Notes: generated by a model from the letters alone, not told the origin. DNA of 54,400 nt from a candidate division NC10 bacterium CSP1-5 (GCA_001443495.1 LDXR01000010.1:1-54400); one strand, 5' to 3'. Positions 42,142 through 53,759 are shown, numbered from the stretch's first letter. Program-made: numbers and translations.

Positions 42142-42667
42142 TATTGTCATCCAGAGGCAGGGGGAGGCACTCCGTCACCGCCGCGACGATGGCCCCTGCG
42201 AAGGCGGTGGAGGCCGGGAAGAGAGGCAGGGTCACGAGAAAGGCTGTCACCAGGAAGGCACCTGTTCCCGACAGGGTCTTTCCCTTGGTGAGCCGGTAGC
42301 CTCCCATGGCCTGCCCGGCGACTGACGCGGCGGTGTCCGCGCAGGCGAGGACCAACAAGGCTGCAGCAGCGACGGTCCGCTCGAACATCAGGATCGTGAA
42401 CCAGCAGGCCACAAGGTAATACGTGGATCCGGTGAGGCGTTTCTCCTCTTCGGGTCGCATCGCTCCTTGAAAAAGGCGGAGGAACCAAGGGTTCAGGGCA
42501 GGCCACCGCAGGCGCAGGACGTCTGCCACGATGAAGGGCAGGGCGAGGCTGCCCAGGATGAGGAGCGCCTGGAACTTTGTGAGGTTCAGGAGCAGGTAGA
42601 TGAGGGGGATCAGACCGCCGACGAGGTGAATGAGCTTCCGGGCCGACTCGAAGGATGAAGGCCGCAC
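42089..42667 (-). CDS. SEC59/VTE5-type polyprenol or diacylglycerol kinase-like membrane protein
   Basis: A 192-residue protein with about six helices and the CTP-dependent lipid kinase pattern: SARKLIHLVGG at the start, LTGSTYYLVAC, ADTAASVAGQAMGG and KTLSGTGAFLVTAF. Relatives phosphorylate dolichol, phytol or diacylglycerol, or are uncharacterised phosphatidate cytidylyltransferase-like proteins. The specific lipid is unknown. Its 3' end overlaps the Ubl gene tail on the other strand. Confidence 0.8.
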   Translation of the reverse strand: MRPSSFESARKLIHLVGGLIPLIYLLLNLTKFQALLILGSLALPFIVADVLRLRWPALNPWFLRLFQGAMRPEEEKRLTGSTYYLVACWFTILMFERTVAAAALLVLACADTAASVAGQAMGGYRLTKGKTLSGTGAFLVTAFLVTLPLFPASTAFAGAIVAAVTECLPLPLDDNITVPLAAGISLTLFHPM

Positions 42668-42703
42668 CCGTCCCTCCCTTGCGTGGCCGCCTCGGGCCGA
42701 ATC

Positions 42704-42907
42704 TTATAGATACTGTCCGTAGCGGATCTTTTCGACGACCTCTTTGATCTTCCGGTATTCCTCGATGACACGGAGCAGATCCTGGGTCTCCACAGGGCCC
42801 GGGTCCACCTTCCCCGACAGGGAGCCAAAACGCTTGGAGGGGCTGCTGAGAAAATCTTCCCACCGTCGGAGGGTGATCTCCTCGGCTCGCCGCATTATCC
42901 GCTCCAC
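42704..42907 (-). CDS. Small helical protein of unknown function
   Basis: A 67-residue frame starting GTG 42907 after AGGAGG: MERIMRRAEEITLRRWEDFL ... TQDLLRVIEEYRKIKEVVEKIRYGQYL. It is strongly helical and charged. It precedes the lipid-kinase-like gene by 36 bp on the same strand and follows nothing recognisable. No family is recognised. Confidence 0.6.
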   Translation of the reverse strand: MERIMRRAEEITLRRWEDFLSSPSKRFGSLSGKVDPGPVETQDLLRVIEEYRKIKEVVEKIRYGQYL

Positions 42908-43034
42908 CGCGGTCCTCCTGCCATCCCCATATCATAGGGGGCAGAGTGAGTCAACGTCTCGGGCGAGGCGCCGAGAGTCCGAGCCATCCGTGGGTTCGCT
43001 GACGGGCGGGGGAGAGAAAACCAGGTCTCGACGA

Positions 43035-44732
43035 TCAGTCCAGATAGATCAGGAGGGTACGGCCGGGATGGATGAGAGATCCCTGCAGGTCGTTCCAGCG
43101 CTCGAGGTCCTTGGAACTGACCCGGTGCGTCCTGGCAATTTCCCAGAGGCTATCACCCGGCTTGACGACGTACAGGCTGTAGTGCGAGGCGGGTCTGTTG
43201 TTCGTGGTCTGTTTGGTGGTGGAGGTCTCGGCGAGGGTCAACGCCGGGACCGGGACGTTGAGAGGGGTGCCGGCCCGGATGTGGTGAGGATTCTCTAAAT
43301 GGTTCATCTCCATCAAGACCGCGACCGTGGTTCCATACCGCTGGGCGATGGTCGAAAGGGACTCTCCCGGTCGAACCCGGTGCTGGCGCCACGAGGGACC
43401 CCGCGCCTGGACGAGCCGGTCGAGGGCATCGAGGAAGACGGCCTTGCTTCCTGGGGGGAGATTGAGGAGATAGCCCTCCTGGGGGGGAGTGACGAGCCGA
43501 TTGAGTTCGGGATTCCGGTCCCGCAGCTCCTCCGTACTGAGCCCCACCGCCTTTGCGAGAAGCCGGAGATCCGTCTGTTGAGAAAGGGCCACCTGATCAA
43601 GCTGCCACGACTCCTCGCTGGGGCGCTGGAAGCCGTACGCTTCGGGGTTCTTGGCAATGAGGGTCATCGCCATGAAGGCCGGCACATAGTACTTCGTCTC
43701 TCGGGGGAGATGGAGTTTCCAAAAGTCGGTCGTCCCCTGGCGCTTGATGGCCCGGAGAACCTTGCCCTCCCCCGCGTTATACGCGGCAATGGCTAAGGGC
43801 CAGGACTCGAACATCGCGTAGAGGTCCGCCAGATAGTGCGCCGCCGCCGCCGTGGCCTTCACCGGATCACGACGTTCATCCACCCACCAATCGATCTTCA
43901 GGCCGTACTTGCGGCCCGTCCCCTTGATGAACTGCCATATCCCGGATGCCCTCGCCCGTGAGTAGGCGTACAGCTTGAATGCACTCTCGATATAGGCCAA
44001 GTTCACCAGGTCTTCGGGGAGCGCCTTGTCCGCAAAGATCTTGCGCATCAGTGGGAGGTATCGCCCTGAGCGCTCCAGGGCCTCCCCGGTCAACTCGCGC
44101 TTCTTCGTGGTGAAGAGCTCGATGTAGGCCTGAACCTCGTGGCGGATCTCCAGGGGGATGTAAGAAGGGAGCTCCGGTTTTTCTGCCGGTGGCACTGCCT
44201 CCTCCAAGGCCGTCACGTCCTCGGGGCTCACGAGGGAGGCCTCCCCTTCAAAGGGGGTCACATGCATCGCGCGGATACCGGCCAACTCGTCTAGGAGGGC
44301 TTCGAGATCCTCGAGCAACTGTCCTCGGCGGCGCCCCGGGTCCGGTGTCGAAGGAGCCCCGTCGCTCGAGAGAAGCGCACGGGCCCGGGTGAGGAGGGTG
44401 ATCGCCTCATGAGCTTTTCCCTCTCCCCACTGGCGTTTGGCCTGTTGGACGAGCTCCTGGACCTCCATTACGAGGGGATCCTCTGATCGGCCGTCTTTCC
44501 CGTCAATCGCCCACAAGGGCGCGACGGGTGATGGTACGGCGATGGCAGGCTTGGATGGTTGTAAGGGAGCAAGTGGAGCGTCAGCAGCGGCACAGCAAAT
44601 GAGCGAGGGGTGGTGGGACCTCTGCTGTCCGGGAGGGGAGGGGCCGATGGGCGAAGGGGACAGGGCGCATCCCGTGAGGAGAAGAATACCACCGATCGGG
44701 ACCCACCATGCGAGGACAGAATTACGATCCAC
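43035..44732 (-). CDS. Membrane-bound lytic murein transglycosylase with LysM domains (MltD-like)
   Basis: A 565-residue lipoprotein: signal and lipobox GGILLLTGC, a helical/linker region (to about 190), a Slt-type catalytic domain with the Glu in NLAYIESAF, SGIWQFIKGTGRKYGL and AIAAYNAGEGKVLRA, then two LysM repeats (HRVRPGESLSTIAQRYG and YVVKPGDSLWEIARTH). It cleaves peptidoglycan to 1,6-anhydromuropeptides at the inner face of the outer membrane. GTG 44732 overlaps the 3' end of a small upstream gene. Confidence 0.92.
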   Translation of the reverse strand: MDRNSVLAWWVPIGGILLLTGCALSPSPIGPSPPGQQRSHHPSLICCAAADAPLAPLQPSKPAIAVPSPVAPLWAIDGKDGRSEDPLVMEVQELVQQAKRQWGEGKAHEAITLLTRARALLSSDGAPSTPDPGRRRGQLLEDLEALLDELAGIRAMHVTPFEGEASLVSPEDVTALEEAVPPAEKPELPSYIPLEIRHEVQAYIELFTTKKRELTGEALERSGRYLPLMRKIFADKALPEDLVNLAYIESAFKLYAYSRARASGIWQFIKGTGRKYGLKIDWWVDERRDPVKATAAAAHYLADLYAMFESWPLAIAAYNAGEGKVLRAIKRQGTTDFWKLHLPRETKYYVPAFMAMTLIAKNPEAYGFQRPSEESWQLDQVALSQQTDLRLLAKAVGLSTEELRDRNPELNRLVTPPQEGYLLNLPPGSKAVFLDALDRLVQARGPSWRQHRVRPGESLSTIAQRYGTTVAVLMEMNHLENPHHIRAGTPLNVPVPALTLAETSTTKQTTNNRPASHYSLYVVKPGDSLWEIARTHRVSSKDLERWNDLQGSLIHPGRTLLIYLD

Positions 44733-44898
44733 CCGGTCCTCCCTGGAGTGTCGAGGCGGACGGGTTTCGCCCGCCCAGGCGCCTCAGTACGTGCAGGAGG
44801 GCGGGAAGAACGCATTGGGTGGCCTTATACCCTTCTTCCTCTATCAAGTCAAGCGCCTCAAAGGCCAGAAGCACGTGCGACTCACTCTCCGCATACAT
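44722..44898 (-). CDS. Small protein translationally coupled to the transglycosylase
   Basis: A 58-codon frame from ATG 44898 (behind GGGAGGGAG) to TAA 44722-44724: MYAESESHVLLAFEALDLIE then EEGYKATQCVLPALLHVLRR and a Gly/Ser tail. It overlaps the transglycosylase start by 11 bases. A helical, soluble protein is predicted; no family is recognised. The stretch 44899-45173 before it holds no gene I can support. Confidence 0.5.
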   Translation of the reverse strand: MYAESESHVLLAFEALDLIEEEGYKATQCVLPALLHVLRRLGGRNPSASTLQGGPGGS

Positions 44899-45173
44899 CC
44901 CAGAAACTCCCTCCCGTGGCGCAGAGGTCGCTTTGCATGGTCCGTGCCAAGTCGCGGAGACTCCTCAGGGCCTCCCCCCTGCCCCCTTCTTTGCAGAGTC
45001 AGGCACCGATGATCGCCCCGATGCTGATCCCACGACCCGCTTCGGCACGAGCTGTGCCTCCGTCAGGACTTGCCAAGCCCCCAGACGAGTAGTCCCCCAG
45101 GCTAGCTCGCCAGCCAGGATGAGGCTGAATTGGCCAGAAGGCTTCTGCTGTATGGGTGGAAATCGAGGCGCAT

Positions 45174-45524
45174 TCACCGGAACCCGGGGGGGAGGGTGGA
45201 GTCGTCGATCCACGACAGGTAATCCGGCAGGCCAGAGGTGATAGGGAAGGAAATGATCTCAGGGACGGTGTATGAGTGGAGCGCTCTCACCAGGCCCTGC
45301 ACTTTTGGGAAGAGATCGGCCCGCCCCTTGCCGATGAGCAGCACTTCTGCCTCCTCCTGGACCTTCCCCTCCCACCAAAAGAAGGACCGAACGGCGGGGA
45401 CGATATTGACGCAGGCGGCGAGACGCTCCTCCAGCAAAGACCTGGCGATCCTCTCTCCTTCCTCGGCCGAGGCGGTGGTGATAAAGAAAACGATATGTTT
45501 TGCCGACGCCTCAAGGTCCGACAT
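45174..45524 (-). CDS. cutA: Divalent-cation tolerance protein CutA
   Basis: A 116-residue CutA1 protein with the family core FITTASAEEGERIARSLLEERLAACVNIVP, SFFWWEGKVQEEAEVLLIGK and the tail HSYTVPEIISFPITSGLPDYLSWI. CutA forms a trimer linked in E. coli to copper tolerance, though the mechanism is unclear. ATG 45524 begins near the usual N-terminus; a TTG at 45575 would add 17 residues. Confidence 0.93.
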   Translation of the reverse strand: MSDLEASAKHIVFFITTASAEEGERIARSLLEERLAACVNIVPAVRSFFWWEGKVQEEAEVLLIGKGRADLFPKVQGLVRALHSYTVPEIISFPITSGLPDYLSWIDDSTLPPGFR

Positions 45525-45575
45525 TGGGTGCTGCACCTCTTCGTCGGAGTCCGCCACTGGGGTCACTTGGGCCAA

Positions 45576-45854
45576 GATCGGGCAACGGGTGCTGTGGCGA
45601 GGGCGGCGGCCGTCAAGGGCGAGGTGTCTTTCCCCCTGCCCGCCTCAGAAGCCTTCCTACTCTAGGAGAAAGGTGGAGGCCTGTCAAGCTCGTCTTGCCT
45701 TCGCTCCGTCCTGCTGATTCAGCGAAAGCCGGCGGCGAGACCCTCGCTCAGGCCGACGGACGACCTCTGTCACATTCCGAACGTAGATGACTCCCATACC
45801 CTCCCCATGATCATAGAGCCAAAAGAATCAACTGGTTAAATCTATGTCTATATA
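45576..45854. other. Intergenic region without a supported gene
   Basis: Between cutA and the dnaK promoter I see no convincing reading frame with a ribosome binding site, no tRNA and no clear hairpin terminator. The last 60 bp become AT-rich toward the dnaK promoter. Confidence 0.6.
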
Positions 45855-45884
45855 CTTGACAAATATTGACTCAAGTTTTATACT
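45855..45884 (+). promoter_or_regulatory. dnaK promoter with HAIR-like HspR operator
   Basis: TTGACA (45856-45861), 17-bp spacer and TATACT (45879-45884) form a near-perfect sigma-70 promoter. CTTGACA-N7-ACTCAAG (45855-45875) matches the HAIR consensus CTTGAGT-N7-ACTCAAG in 12 of 14 positions with exact spacing and covers the -35 box. hspR is the last gene of the operon. Confidence 0.82.
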
Positions 45885-45943
45885 ATGGATCGAATAAGGT
45901 TCAGGCTTTGACATTCATCACTAACCAAGAAGGAGGCCCAGAG

Positions 45944-47860
<1,917 letters not shown>

Positions 47861-47897
47861 CAGGCAGGGTGTAGCAGTAGAAAGGAGGGAGGTCGCA

Positions 47898-48347
47898 ATG
47901 GGAATTGTGCGGTGGGATCCGTTTCAAGGCTTAGTCTCGCTCCAGGAGCGCATGAATCGACTCTTTGAGCAGACATTGGACCGCTCTCGGGGAGAACGAG
48001 AGGGGATGGCGGCCGGGACCTGGGCACCGGCCGTGGATATCTATGAGACGCCCGACAGTATCGTCCTGCAGGCAGAGTTGCCCGGCCTCAGCAAGGACGA
48101 CATTGACATCCAGGTCCGGGACAACGTCCTGACCCTCAAGGGCGAGCGGCGCTCGGAGAAGGAGGTCAAGGAAGGGAACTATCTTCGAGTGGAGCGGGCG
48201 TACGGGGGCTTCCAACGGGCCTTCACCCTGCCGGCCGCTGTTCAGGCCGACAGGATCCGGGCCGTCTTCAAAGACGGGGTCTTGGACGTGAGTATCCCTA
48301 AGGCTGAAGAGGCCAAGCCGAAGCAGATCAAGATCGAGGTGAAATAG
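47898..48347 (+). CDS. Small heat shock protein Hsp20 (first copy)
   Basis: A 149-residue alpha-crystallin-domain protein: VDIYETPDSIVLQAELPGLSKDDI, LTLKGERR, FTLPAAVQADRIRAVFKDGVLDVSIPK, plus the C-terminal IKIEV anchor. Small Hsps hold unfolding proteins for DnaK. ATG 47898 follows AAAGGAGGGAGG. It is second in the dnaK operon. Confidence 0.93.
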   Translation: MGIVRWDPFQGLVSLQERMNRLFEQTLDRSRGEREGMAAGTWAPAVDIYETPDSIVLQAELPGLSKDDIDIQVRDNVLTLKGERRSEKEVKEGNYLRVERAYGGFQRAFTLPAAVQADRIRAVFKDGVLDVSIPKAEEAKPKQIKIEVK

Positions 48348-48435
48348 CCCTGCGCGCGGGGCGCCGGGTCGATTTCATGGCGGCACTCTGCGCTCGTCGG
48401 GGCGGTCGTGAGACGAAAGGAGGCGTAAGAATACA

Positions 48436-48891
48436 ATGACAGCGAATGCGGTATTTTCTCGGGTCGGCAGCGAGAACCCTCTTGCCGACGCCCTGGCGAT
48501 TCAGGATGTGTTGGACACCTTCCTCGGCCGCCGTCGCGGGGAGGCGTACCGGAGGGAGGCGACATGGGTCCCTCTTGTGGACGTCTATGAGGCGCAAGAC
48601 GCCTTCGTGATCCGGGCAGAGCTCCCCGGACTGCGGCAGGAGGAGATCGGGGTATCCATCCACGATAATATCCTCACGCTCCGTGGCGAACGGAAGCCGG
48701 ACGCGAAGGTGAAGAAGGAGAGCTACCATTGGCGGGAGCGCTTCACCGGTCCGTTCCATCGCACGCTCAGCCTCTCCTCGGTGGTGGACACCGGCGGGGT
48801 CAAGGCCACCTACCGGGAGGGGGTCTTGGAGATTCGTCTCCCCAAGAAGGAGGAGGCGAGGCCGCGCACCATCAAGGTGGAAGCTGCCTAG
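48436..48891 (+). CDS. Small heat shock protein Hsp20 (second copy)
   Basis: A 151-residue paralogue of the preceding gene (VDVYEAQDAFVIRAELPGLRQEEI, LTLRGERK, VKATYREGVLEIRLPKKEEARPRTIKVE) with a different N-terminus. Tandem Hsp20 genes with divergent N-terminal arms often form mixed oligomers. AAAGGAGG precedes ATG 48436. Confidence 0.93.
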   Translation: MTANAVFSRVGSENPLADALAIQDVLDTFLGRRRGEAYRREATWVPLVDVYEAQDAFVIRAELPGLRQEEIGVSIHDNILTLRGERKPDAKVKKESYHWRERFTGPFHRTLSLSSVVDTGGVKATYREGVLEIRLPKKEEARPRTIKVEAA

Positions 48892-48969
48892 GGCGTTGCG
48901 GAAGTTCAGGGCCCATGACCTTTCTGGAGGGGGGGGTGGGCCCTTTTATCCTTTTCCGGGTAGATCGCG

Positions 48970-50079
48970 ATGACCAAGCGGGATTACTATGAGGTCCTGG
49001 GGGTTCCTCGGAACGCCTCGGAGCGTGAGATCAAGCGCGCGTATCGAAAGCTCGCCCGGAAGTATCACCCCGATGTCAACCCGGGAGATCCAACGGCCGA
49101 GGCGAAGTTCAAGGAGGTGAACGAGGCATACGAAGTTCTAAGTGATCCGGGCAAGCGCCGCCAGTACGATCAGTTTGGCCATCAGCCGTTTGCCTCGGCA
49201 CCCACAGAGGGGACTGGTCCCGGCTTCGGATCCGACTTCGGCCCTTTTGCCGATTTCGCTCGGGGTGGGTTTGGGGACATTGGGGATCTCTTTTCGGATA
49301 TCCTCGGCGGCCAGCCAAGGGCGACGACGGCTCCCCAGAAGGGAGAGGACCTTCATTACTCTGTCGACCTGAATTTTGAGGACGCTATCCGAGGGCTCTC
49401 ACCCGAAATCACCGTGCAAAAGCACGGTCCCTGCGAGGTCTGTCAGGGGAGCGGAGCGGCCGTCGGATCCGCCCCCCAGTCCTGTCCCGACTGTGGAGGC
49501 AGCGGACGACGACAGGTCTCCAGGGGCATCTTGAGCATGGCATCCCCCTGCCCCCGGTGTCAGGGGAGCGGAAGGGTGATCCTCAAGCCGTGCCAGAGCT
49601 GCGGGGGCCGGGGACTGGTCTACCGAACCGAGCAGCTGAAGGTCAAGATCCCTCCCGGCGTGGACACCGGATCGCGGATTCGCCTCGCCGGCATGGGAGA
49701 GGCGGGAAGGAATGGGGGTCCACCTGGGGATCTCTACGTGACGACCCGGGTCCAGCCCCACCCCCTCCTGGAACGGAAGGGTGACAATATCTACTTGACC
49801 ATCCCCATTACCATCACGGAGGCAACACTGGGGGCGCGGGTCGAGGTTCCGACGGTGGACGGAATGGCCACCATGGTGATTCCTCCCGGCACCTCGAGTG
49901 GCCGGGTCCTGCGCTTGAGGGGAAAAGGGGTGCCGCATCTCAAAGGGAGTGGGCGAGGAGATCAGTACGTGACGGTCAAGGTGGTCGTTCCCCAGAATCT
50001 CGATGAACGGTCTCAGCAGCTCCTCCGGGAGTTCGCCCGGTTGAATCCCATGGATCCCAGGCGGGATCTGAAGACGTAG
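48970..50079 (+). CDS. dnaJ: Chaperone protein DnaJ
   Basis: A 369-residue type I DnaJ: J-domain with HPD ([14 protein letters not shown]), a G/F-rich region ([21 protein letters not shown]), the four CxxCxGxG zinc repeats ([32 protein letters not shown]) and a C-terminal substrate domain. It stimulates DnaK ATPase. It is 78 bp after the second hsp20. Confidence 0.96.
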   Translation: MTKRDYYEVLGVPRNASEREIKRAYRKLARKYHPDVNPGDPTAEAKFKEVNEAYEVLSDPGKRRQYDQFGHQPFASAPTEGTGPGFGSDFGPFADFARGGFGDIGDLFSDILGGQPRATTAPQKGEDLHYSVDLNFEDAIRGLSPEITVQKHGPCEVCQGSGAAVGSAPQSCPDCGGSGRRQVSRGILSMASPCPRCQGSGRVILKPCQSCGGRGLVYRTEQLKVKIPPGVDTGSRIRLAGMGEAGRNGGPPGDLYVTTRVQPHPLLERKGDNIYLTIPITITEATLGARVEVPTVDGMATMVIPPGTSSGRVLRLRGKGVPHLKGSGRGDQYVTVKVVVPQNLDERSQQLLREFARLNPMDPRRDLKT

Positions 50080-50094
50080 GGTCCGGAGGTGGAT

Positions 50095-50493
50095 ATGCCG
50101 AGGAAGAAGAGGCCTCTCTACATGATCAGCGTGGTGGCCGAGATGTTTGATATACACCCCCAGACCCTCAGGACCTATGAGCGGGAAGGGTTGATCCGGC
50201 CGGCGAGGACCGGGGGGAACACGCGCCTCTATTCCGAAGAGGATCTGGATCGGATCGATCTCATCCTGCGCCTCACGAATGAGCTCGGGGTGAATCTTGC
50301 CGGAGTAGAGGTCATCCTCAACATGCGGGACCGCATGGAGCAGATGCGCCGGGAGGCGGTAGAGACCTTCGAGACGGTCTTCAGGATGGTAGGAGAGGAG
50401 CTGCTTCACCGCCGGCAGGGGCCGGGCCTCGTCCCGGTCGGGCGGCGGGGTTTGACCCGGCGGGTCCCGCCTCGCGAGGCCGAATCCCCTTGA
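50095..50493 (+). CDS. hspR: MerR-family heat shock repressor HspR
   Basis: A 132-residue MerR-type regulator: YMISVVAEMFDIHPQTLRTYEREGLI, NTRLYSEEDLDRIDLI, LTNELGVNLAGVEVILNMRDRMEQM, which is the HspR signature. In Streptomyces and other bacteria HspR binds HAIR sites with DnaK as co-repressor. A HAIR-like site over the dnaK promoter makes this an autoregulated dnaK-hsp20-hsp20-dnaJ-hspR operon. ATG 50095 has GGAGG five bases upstream; GTG 50089 adds two residues. The C-terminus is Arg/Pro-rich. Confidence 0.93.
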   Translation: MPRKKRPLYMISVVAEMFDIHPQTLRTYEREGLIRPARTGGNTRLYSEEDLDRIDLILRLTNELGVNLAGVEVILNMRDRMEQMRREAVETFETVFRMVGEELLHRRQGPGLVPVGRRGLTRRVPPREAESP

Positions 50494-50571
50494 CACTTGT
50501 GGGATGATATTCTACGTTGGTTGAAACGTTCGAGCGCATCCGCAGGGTATATCACAGGAGAGACGTGAGTC

Positions 50572-51417
50572 ATGGGAAACACCTTTAAGACCGTGTTTCT
50601 TTTGGGGGCCTTGACCGGCCTCCTGATTGTCTTCGGAAATTACTTCGGAGGGACGCAGGGGATGATGATTGCCTTCCTCTTCGCCCTCGTCTTGAACGTC
50701 GGTGCCTACTGGTACTCCGACAAGATCGTGCTGGCCATGTACAGGGCGCGGCAGGTCACCGAGGCGGAGGCCCCCGAGCTGGTGGGCCTGGTTCGATCCC
50801 TGAGCCAGCGGGCGCGCCTCCCGATGCCCAAGGTCTGGATCGTTCCGTCCCCGGCCCCGAACGCCTTTGCCACCGGGCGGAACCCGGAGCATGCCGCCGT
50901 CGCGGTGACCGAAGGGCTCCTGCAGACCATGAACCGCGACCAGCTCGAAGGGGTGCTGGCTCATGAGTTGGGCCATATCACGAACCGGGACACCTTGATC
51001 AGCGCGGTTGCGGCTACGCTGGCGGGGGTGATCATGATGCTCGCCAATATGGCCAGGTGGGCGGCCTTTCTCGGGGGTGGCCGCGACGACGAGGATAGGG
51101 GAGGCGGCATCGTAGGTCTTGTGGTCATGTCGATGCTGGCCCCGATCGCTGCCCTGCTTATTCAAATGGCCATCTCGCGCACCCGGGAGTTCCTCGCGGA
51201 TGCAACGGCCGCCCACCTCACGAAGAAGCCCGTTGCCCTGGCCTCAGCCTTGGAGCGGCTTCAGATGGCTGCCGAGCGCATTCCCCTCGATGCCAACCCG
51301 GCGACGTCGCATCTGTTCATCGTGAATCCACTCTCGGGAAGGAGCCTGCTTCGTCTGTTCTCCACCCATCCCTCCGTCGAGGAGCGAGTCAAGCGCCTCC
51401 GGGCCATCCAGGTCTAG
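50572..51417 (+). CDS. htpX: Membrane metalloprotease HtpX
   Basis: A 281-residue M48B protease with four membrane helices, zinc motif [13 protein letters not shown], third ligand in [11 protein letters not shown] and the NAFATGRNP segment. HtpX degrades misfolded inner-membrane proteins with FtsH. A TTGACA (50490-50495) with a poor TACGTT -10 17 bp on could drive it separately; being next to hspR it fits a protein-quality-control cluster. Confidence 0.95.
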   Translation: MGNTFKTVFLLGALTGLLIVFGNYFGGTQGMMIAFLFALVLNVGAYWYSDKIVLAMYRARQVTEAEAPELVGLVRSLSQRARLPMPKVWIVPSPAPNAFATGRNPEHAAVAVTEGLLQTMNRDQLEGVLAHELGHITNRDTLISAVAATLAGVIMMLANMARWAAFLGGGRDDEDRGGGIVGLVVMSMLAPIAALLIQMAISRTREFLADATAAHLTKKPVALASALERLQMAAERIPLDANPATSHLFIVNPLSGRSLLRLFSTHPSVEERVKRLRAIQV

Positions 51418-51419
51418 AA

Positions 51420-52082
51420 GTGCACCCCGTGCGAGGGAGCAAAAGGGCGGGCAGAGCCGGCCCGCCCTCGCATGCGTGGTGGCTTCTTTCCTTGCTTTCG
51501 GCAGTGATGGCGGGCGGCTGTCTGTTTGTGGGCCCCGCGCCTCCCGAGCAGGTAAATATCCGTCCGTTGCCTCCTCGCCTCCCCACGTACACGGTCAGCG
51601 GTCAAGCCATCATTGCAGCCCCCGGGCCGATCAGCGTCACGGTGCAGCCCGTGGGCCCGGAGGAGGTCCATGGGTATTTCCGCAGCCGTCCTCCCAGGGT
51701 GAACCCCTTTCAAGGGATGCAGAAGGCCATCACTCCCTTCTTGGTGCGCATCGAAAATCGGACCAGGGACCAGGTGACGTTTGATCCGGGGTTGGCGGTC
51801 CTCAAGGATCAGGATAACCGTCCGGCGACCGCATGGGATGCGATGGATCTGCATCAAACCTTTGGAGAAAAACCGGCGTTGCTCCAGGCGGCCCAGGGAG
51901 GGGTCTTTACCGGGTATCTCGTGGTTCCCCCCGACCAGAGCCGCGAGGGACTCCTGATCTTTCCGGCCCTTCCAAAGGATGCCAAGGCCCTTCTCCTCCA
52001 TTTCAGTTCTCTCTACGCCGGGCCCGCACCCTATCCCCTCATCTTTGAGTTCACGGTGGTCCCGGAGGAATCAAAAAAATAG
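51420..52082 (+). CDS. Putative lipoprotein of unknown function
   Basis: A 220-residue protein starting GTG 51420, two bases after htpX. A basic N-terminus, hydrophobic core (WWLLSLLSAVMAGGC) and lipobox AGGC indicate export and lipidation. The mature domain is beta-rich (PFLVRIENRTRDQVTFDPGLAVLKDQ, GVFTGYLVVPPDQ, PYPLIFEFTVVPE), like an immunoglobulin-type fold. No family is recognised. The location beside htpX suggests an envelope role. Confidence 0.72.
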   Translation: MHPVRGSKRAGRAGPPSHAWWLLSLLSAVMAGGCLFVGPAPPEQVNIRPLPPRLPTYTVSGQAIIAAPGPISVTVQPVGPEEVHGYFRSRPPRVNPFQGMQKAITPFLVRIENRTRDQVTFDPGLAVLKDQDNRPATAWDAMDLHQTFGEKPALLQAAQGGVFTGYLVVPPDQSREGLLIFPALPKDAKALLLHFSSLYAGPAPYPLIFEFTVVPEESKK

Positions 52083-52109
52083 GCTCCTCGTCACAGAGCA
52101 GGATATCGT

Positions 52110-53759
52110 ATGTCCCTCCGCCCAGAACTGTTTCGAGAGATGGCCGCTCTCAGGCGCCTGCCGGGTGGAGAGGAGGACTCGAGGGCCTGGCAAAAGGCGT
52201 ATGAGGCGATAGAAGAGGCCCTTGCTACCCTCGAGGAGGAGACCCGCTATGGGGAGGAGCCTGCCCTCGTTTTCCACCCCGAGGGATCGGTGCCAGCGTC
52301 AGGAGATCCGCGCGCCACGGGCGTCAGACCGCGTCGTGCGGGGAGTGAGATCGCGGAGCTTTCTGTCACGTCGGCGGTGAGCCTTATCCACCGCAAGGAG
52401 CTTTCCCCCGTTGAACTTGTCCGAGCGGTACTGGATCGGATCGACGCATACGGGGAGCGCATCAATGCCTATATTGCCCTGGATGCGGAAAACGCCATTC
52501 AGGCAGCTCGGCAAGCAGAGGATGCCCTCGTCCACCGTCACCCGCTTGGCCCCCTCCACGGCGTCCCGCTCGCGGTCAAGGATCTCTTCTTCGAGGCGGG
52601 CCTTCCGACCACTGCCGGGAGCCGGGTCCTCCAGGATTTTGTCCCTCGGGAGGATGCGACGGTCATTCGCCGTCTCAAGGAGGCTGGCGCGGTCCTCTTA
52701 GGAAGGCTGAACCTCCACGAGCTGGCGTACGGGGTCACCAATGAGAACCCGCATTTCGGGCCGGTGCGGAATCCCTGGGGGCTCAGCCGGATCGCGGGGG
52801 GAAGCAGCGGAGGCTCTGCGGCCGCCGTGGCCGCCTCCCTCTGTCTCGCATCGCTCGGGACCGACACCGGGGGTTCGATTCGGATCCCGGCTGCCTGCTG
52901 CGGTGTCGTGGGTTTGAAGCCGACCTATGGTCGGATCAGCCGCCATGGGGTCCTGCCGCTGGCCTGGTCCTTAGACCATGTTGGTCCGATCACGAAGAAC
53001 GTGGAGGATGCAGCTTTGCTCCTTCAAGTCCTGGCCGGCCTCGATCCGCGAGATCCCACCGCCAGTCCGCTCCCGGTTCCCGTCTATAGTCGCGTGCTCG
53101 GGGGTGACTTGGAGGGAGTGAGAATCGGGGTGCCCAAGGGCTTCTTCACCGACCCGGCGGAGATCGAGGCGGGGGTCTTGGCGGCCATACAAGGAGCCCT
53201 CCAGGTGATAGAGAGTGTGGGGGCGAGCGTGGTGGAGGTTTCGATGCCATTTCTCCGGCATGCGCCCGGCGTACAGTTCTTTACCCTCGCGACAGAGGCG
53301 AGCGCCAACCACGGGTGGCTCCTCCGAAGGCGTGGTCGCGAGCTTGGCCTGGATGTCCGGCGGCGGCTGGAGCTGGGAGAGTTCATTGCGGCCCCACAGT
53401 ACGTCCGGGCCCAACAGGCGCGTCGGCGCCTCGTCCGAGACTTTGCCGACGTCTTTCAACAGGCGGACCTGCTCGTGACGCCCACCCTCCCCGTCGTCGC
53501 CCCACCTCTCGGTGCGGAAACGGTCGCGATTCAGGAGGTCCAAAAGAGGATCCAACCGACGCTCACCCGCTTCACCAGTCCTTTGAATCTGACCGGGCTC
53601 CCCGCTATCTCTCTGCCGTGTGGTTCGGAGGTCGATGGGCTTCCCGTAGGGCTCCAGCTGATCGGGCGACCCTACGATGAGGGGACGCTCCTCCGAGCGG
53701 CCTACGCCTATGAGAAGGCCAGTCGGGTGGACACCCGACGGCCACCCCTCGCCCCGTAA
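52110..53759 (+). CDS. Amidase-signature-family protein (GatA-like)
   Basis: A 549-residue amidase with the Ser-cisSer-Lys triad: Lys in GVPLAVKDLFF, cis-Ser in GGSSGGSAAA, nucleophile in GTDTGGSIRIPA, and GLKPTYGRISRHGVLPLAWSLDHVGP. It has an extra N-terminal helical region of about 85 residues (FREMAALRRLPGGEEDSRAW). It may be the A subunit of Glu-tRNA(Gln) amidotransferase, but gatC and gatB are not adjacent, and the N-terminal extension and 549-residue length suggest a stand-alone amidase of unknown substrate. Confidence 0.85.
   Translation: MSLRPELFREMAALRRLPGGEEDSRAWQKAYEAIEEALATLEEETRYGEEPALVFHPEGSVPASGDPRATGVRPRRAGSEIAELSVTSAVSLIHRKELSPVELVRAVLDRIDAYGERINAYIALDAENAIQAARQAEDALVHRHPLGPLHGVPLAVKDLFFEAGLPTTAGSRVLQDFVPREDATVIRRLKEAGAVLLGRLNLHELAYGVTNENPHFGPVRNPWGLSRIAGGSSGGSAAAVAASLCLASLGTDTGGSIRIPAACCGVVGLKPTYGRISRHGVLPLAWSLDHVGPITKNVEDAALLLQVLAGLDPRDPTASPLPVPVYSRVLGGDLEGVRIGVPKGFFTDPAEIEAGVLAAIQGALQVIESVGASVVEVSMPFLRHAPGVQFFTLATEASANHGWLLRRRGRELGLDVRRRLELGEFIAAPQYVRAQQARRRLVRDFADVFQQADLLVTPTLPVVAPPLGAETVAIQEVQKRIQPTLTRFTSPLNLTGLPAISLPCGSEVDGLPVGLQLIGRPYDEGTLLRAAYAYEKASRVDTRRPPLAP

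Noticed and set aside
44899-45213. Frames between cutA and the small gene at 44722 (such as 44965-45213, minus)
   Set aside because: Composition is unlike real proteins, the start lies inside the cutA 3' end, and no homology or good ribosome binding site is visible.
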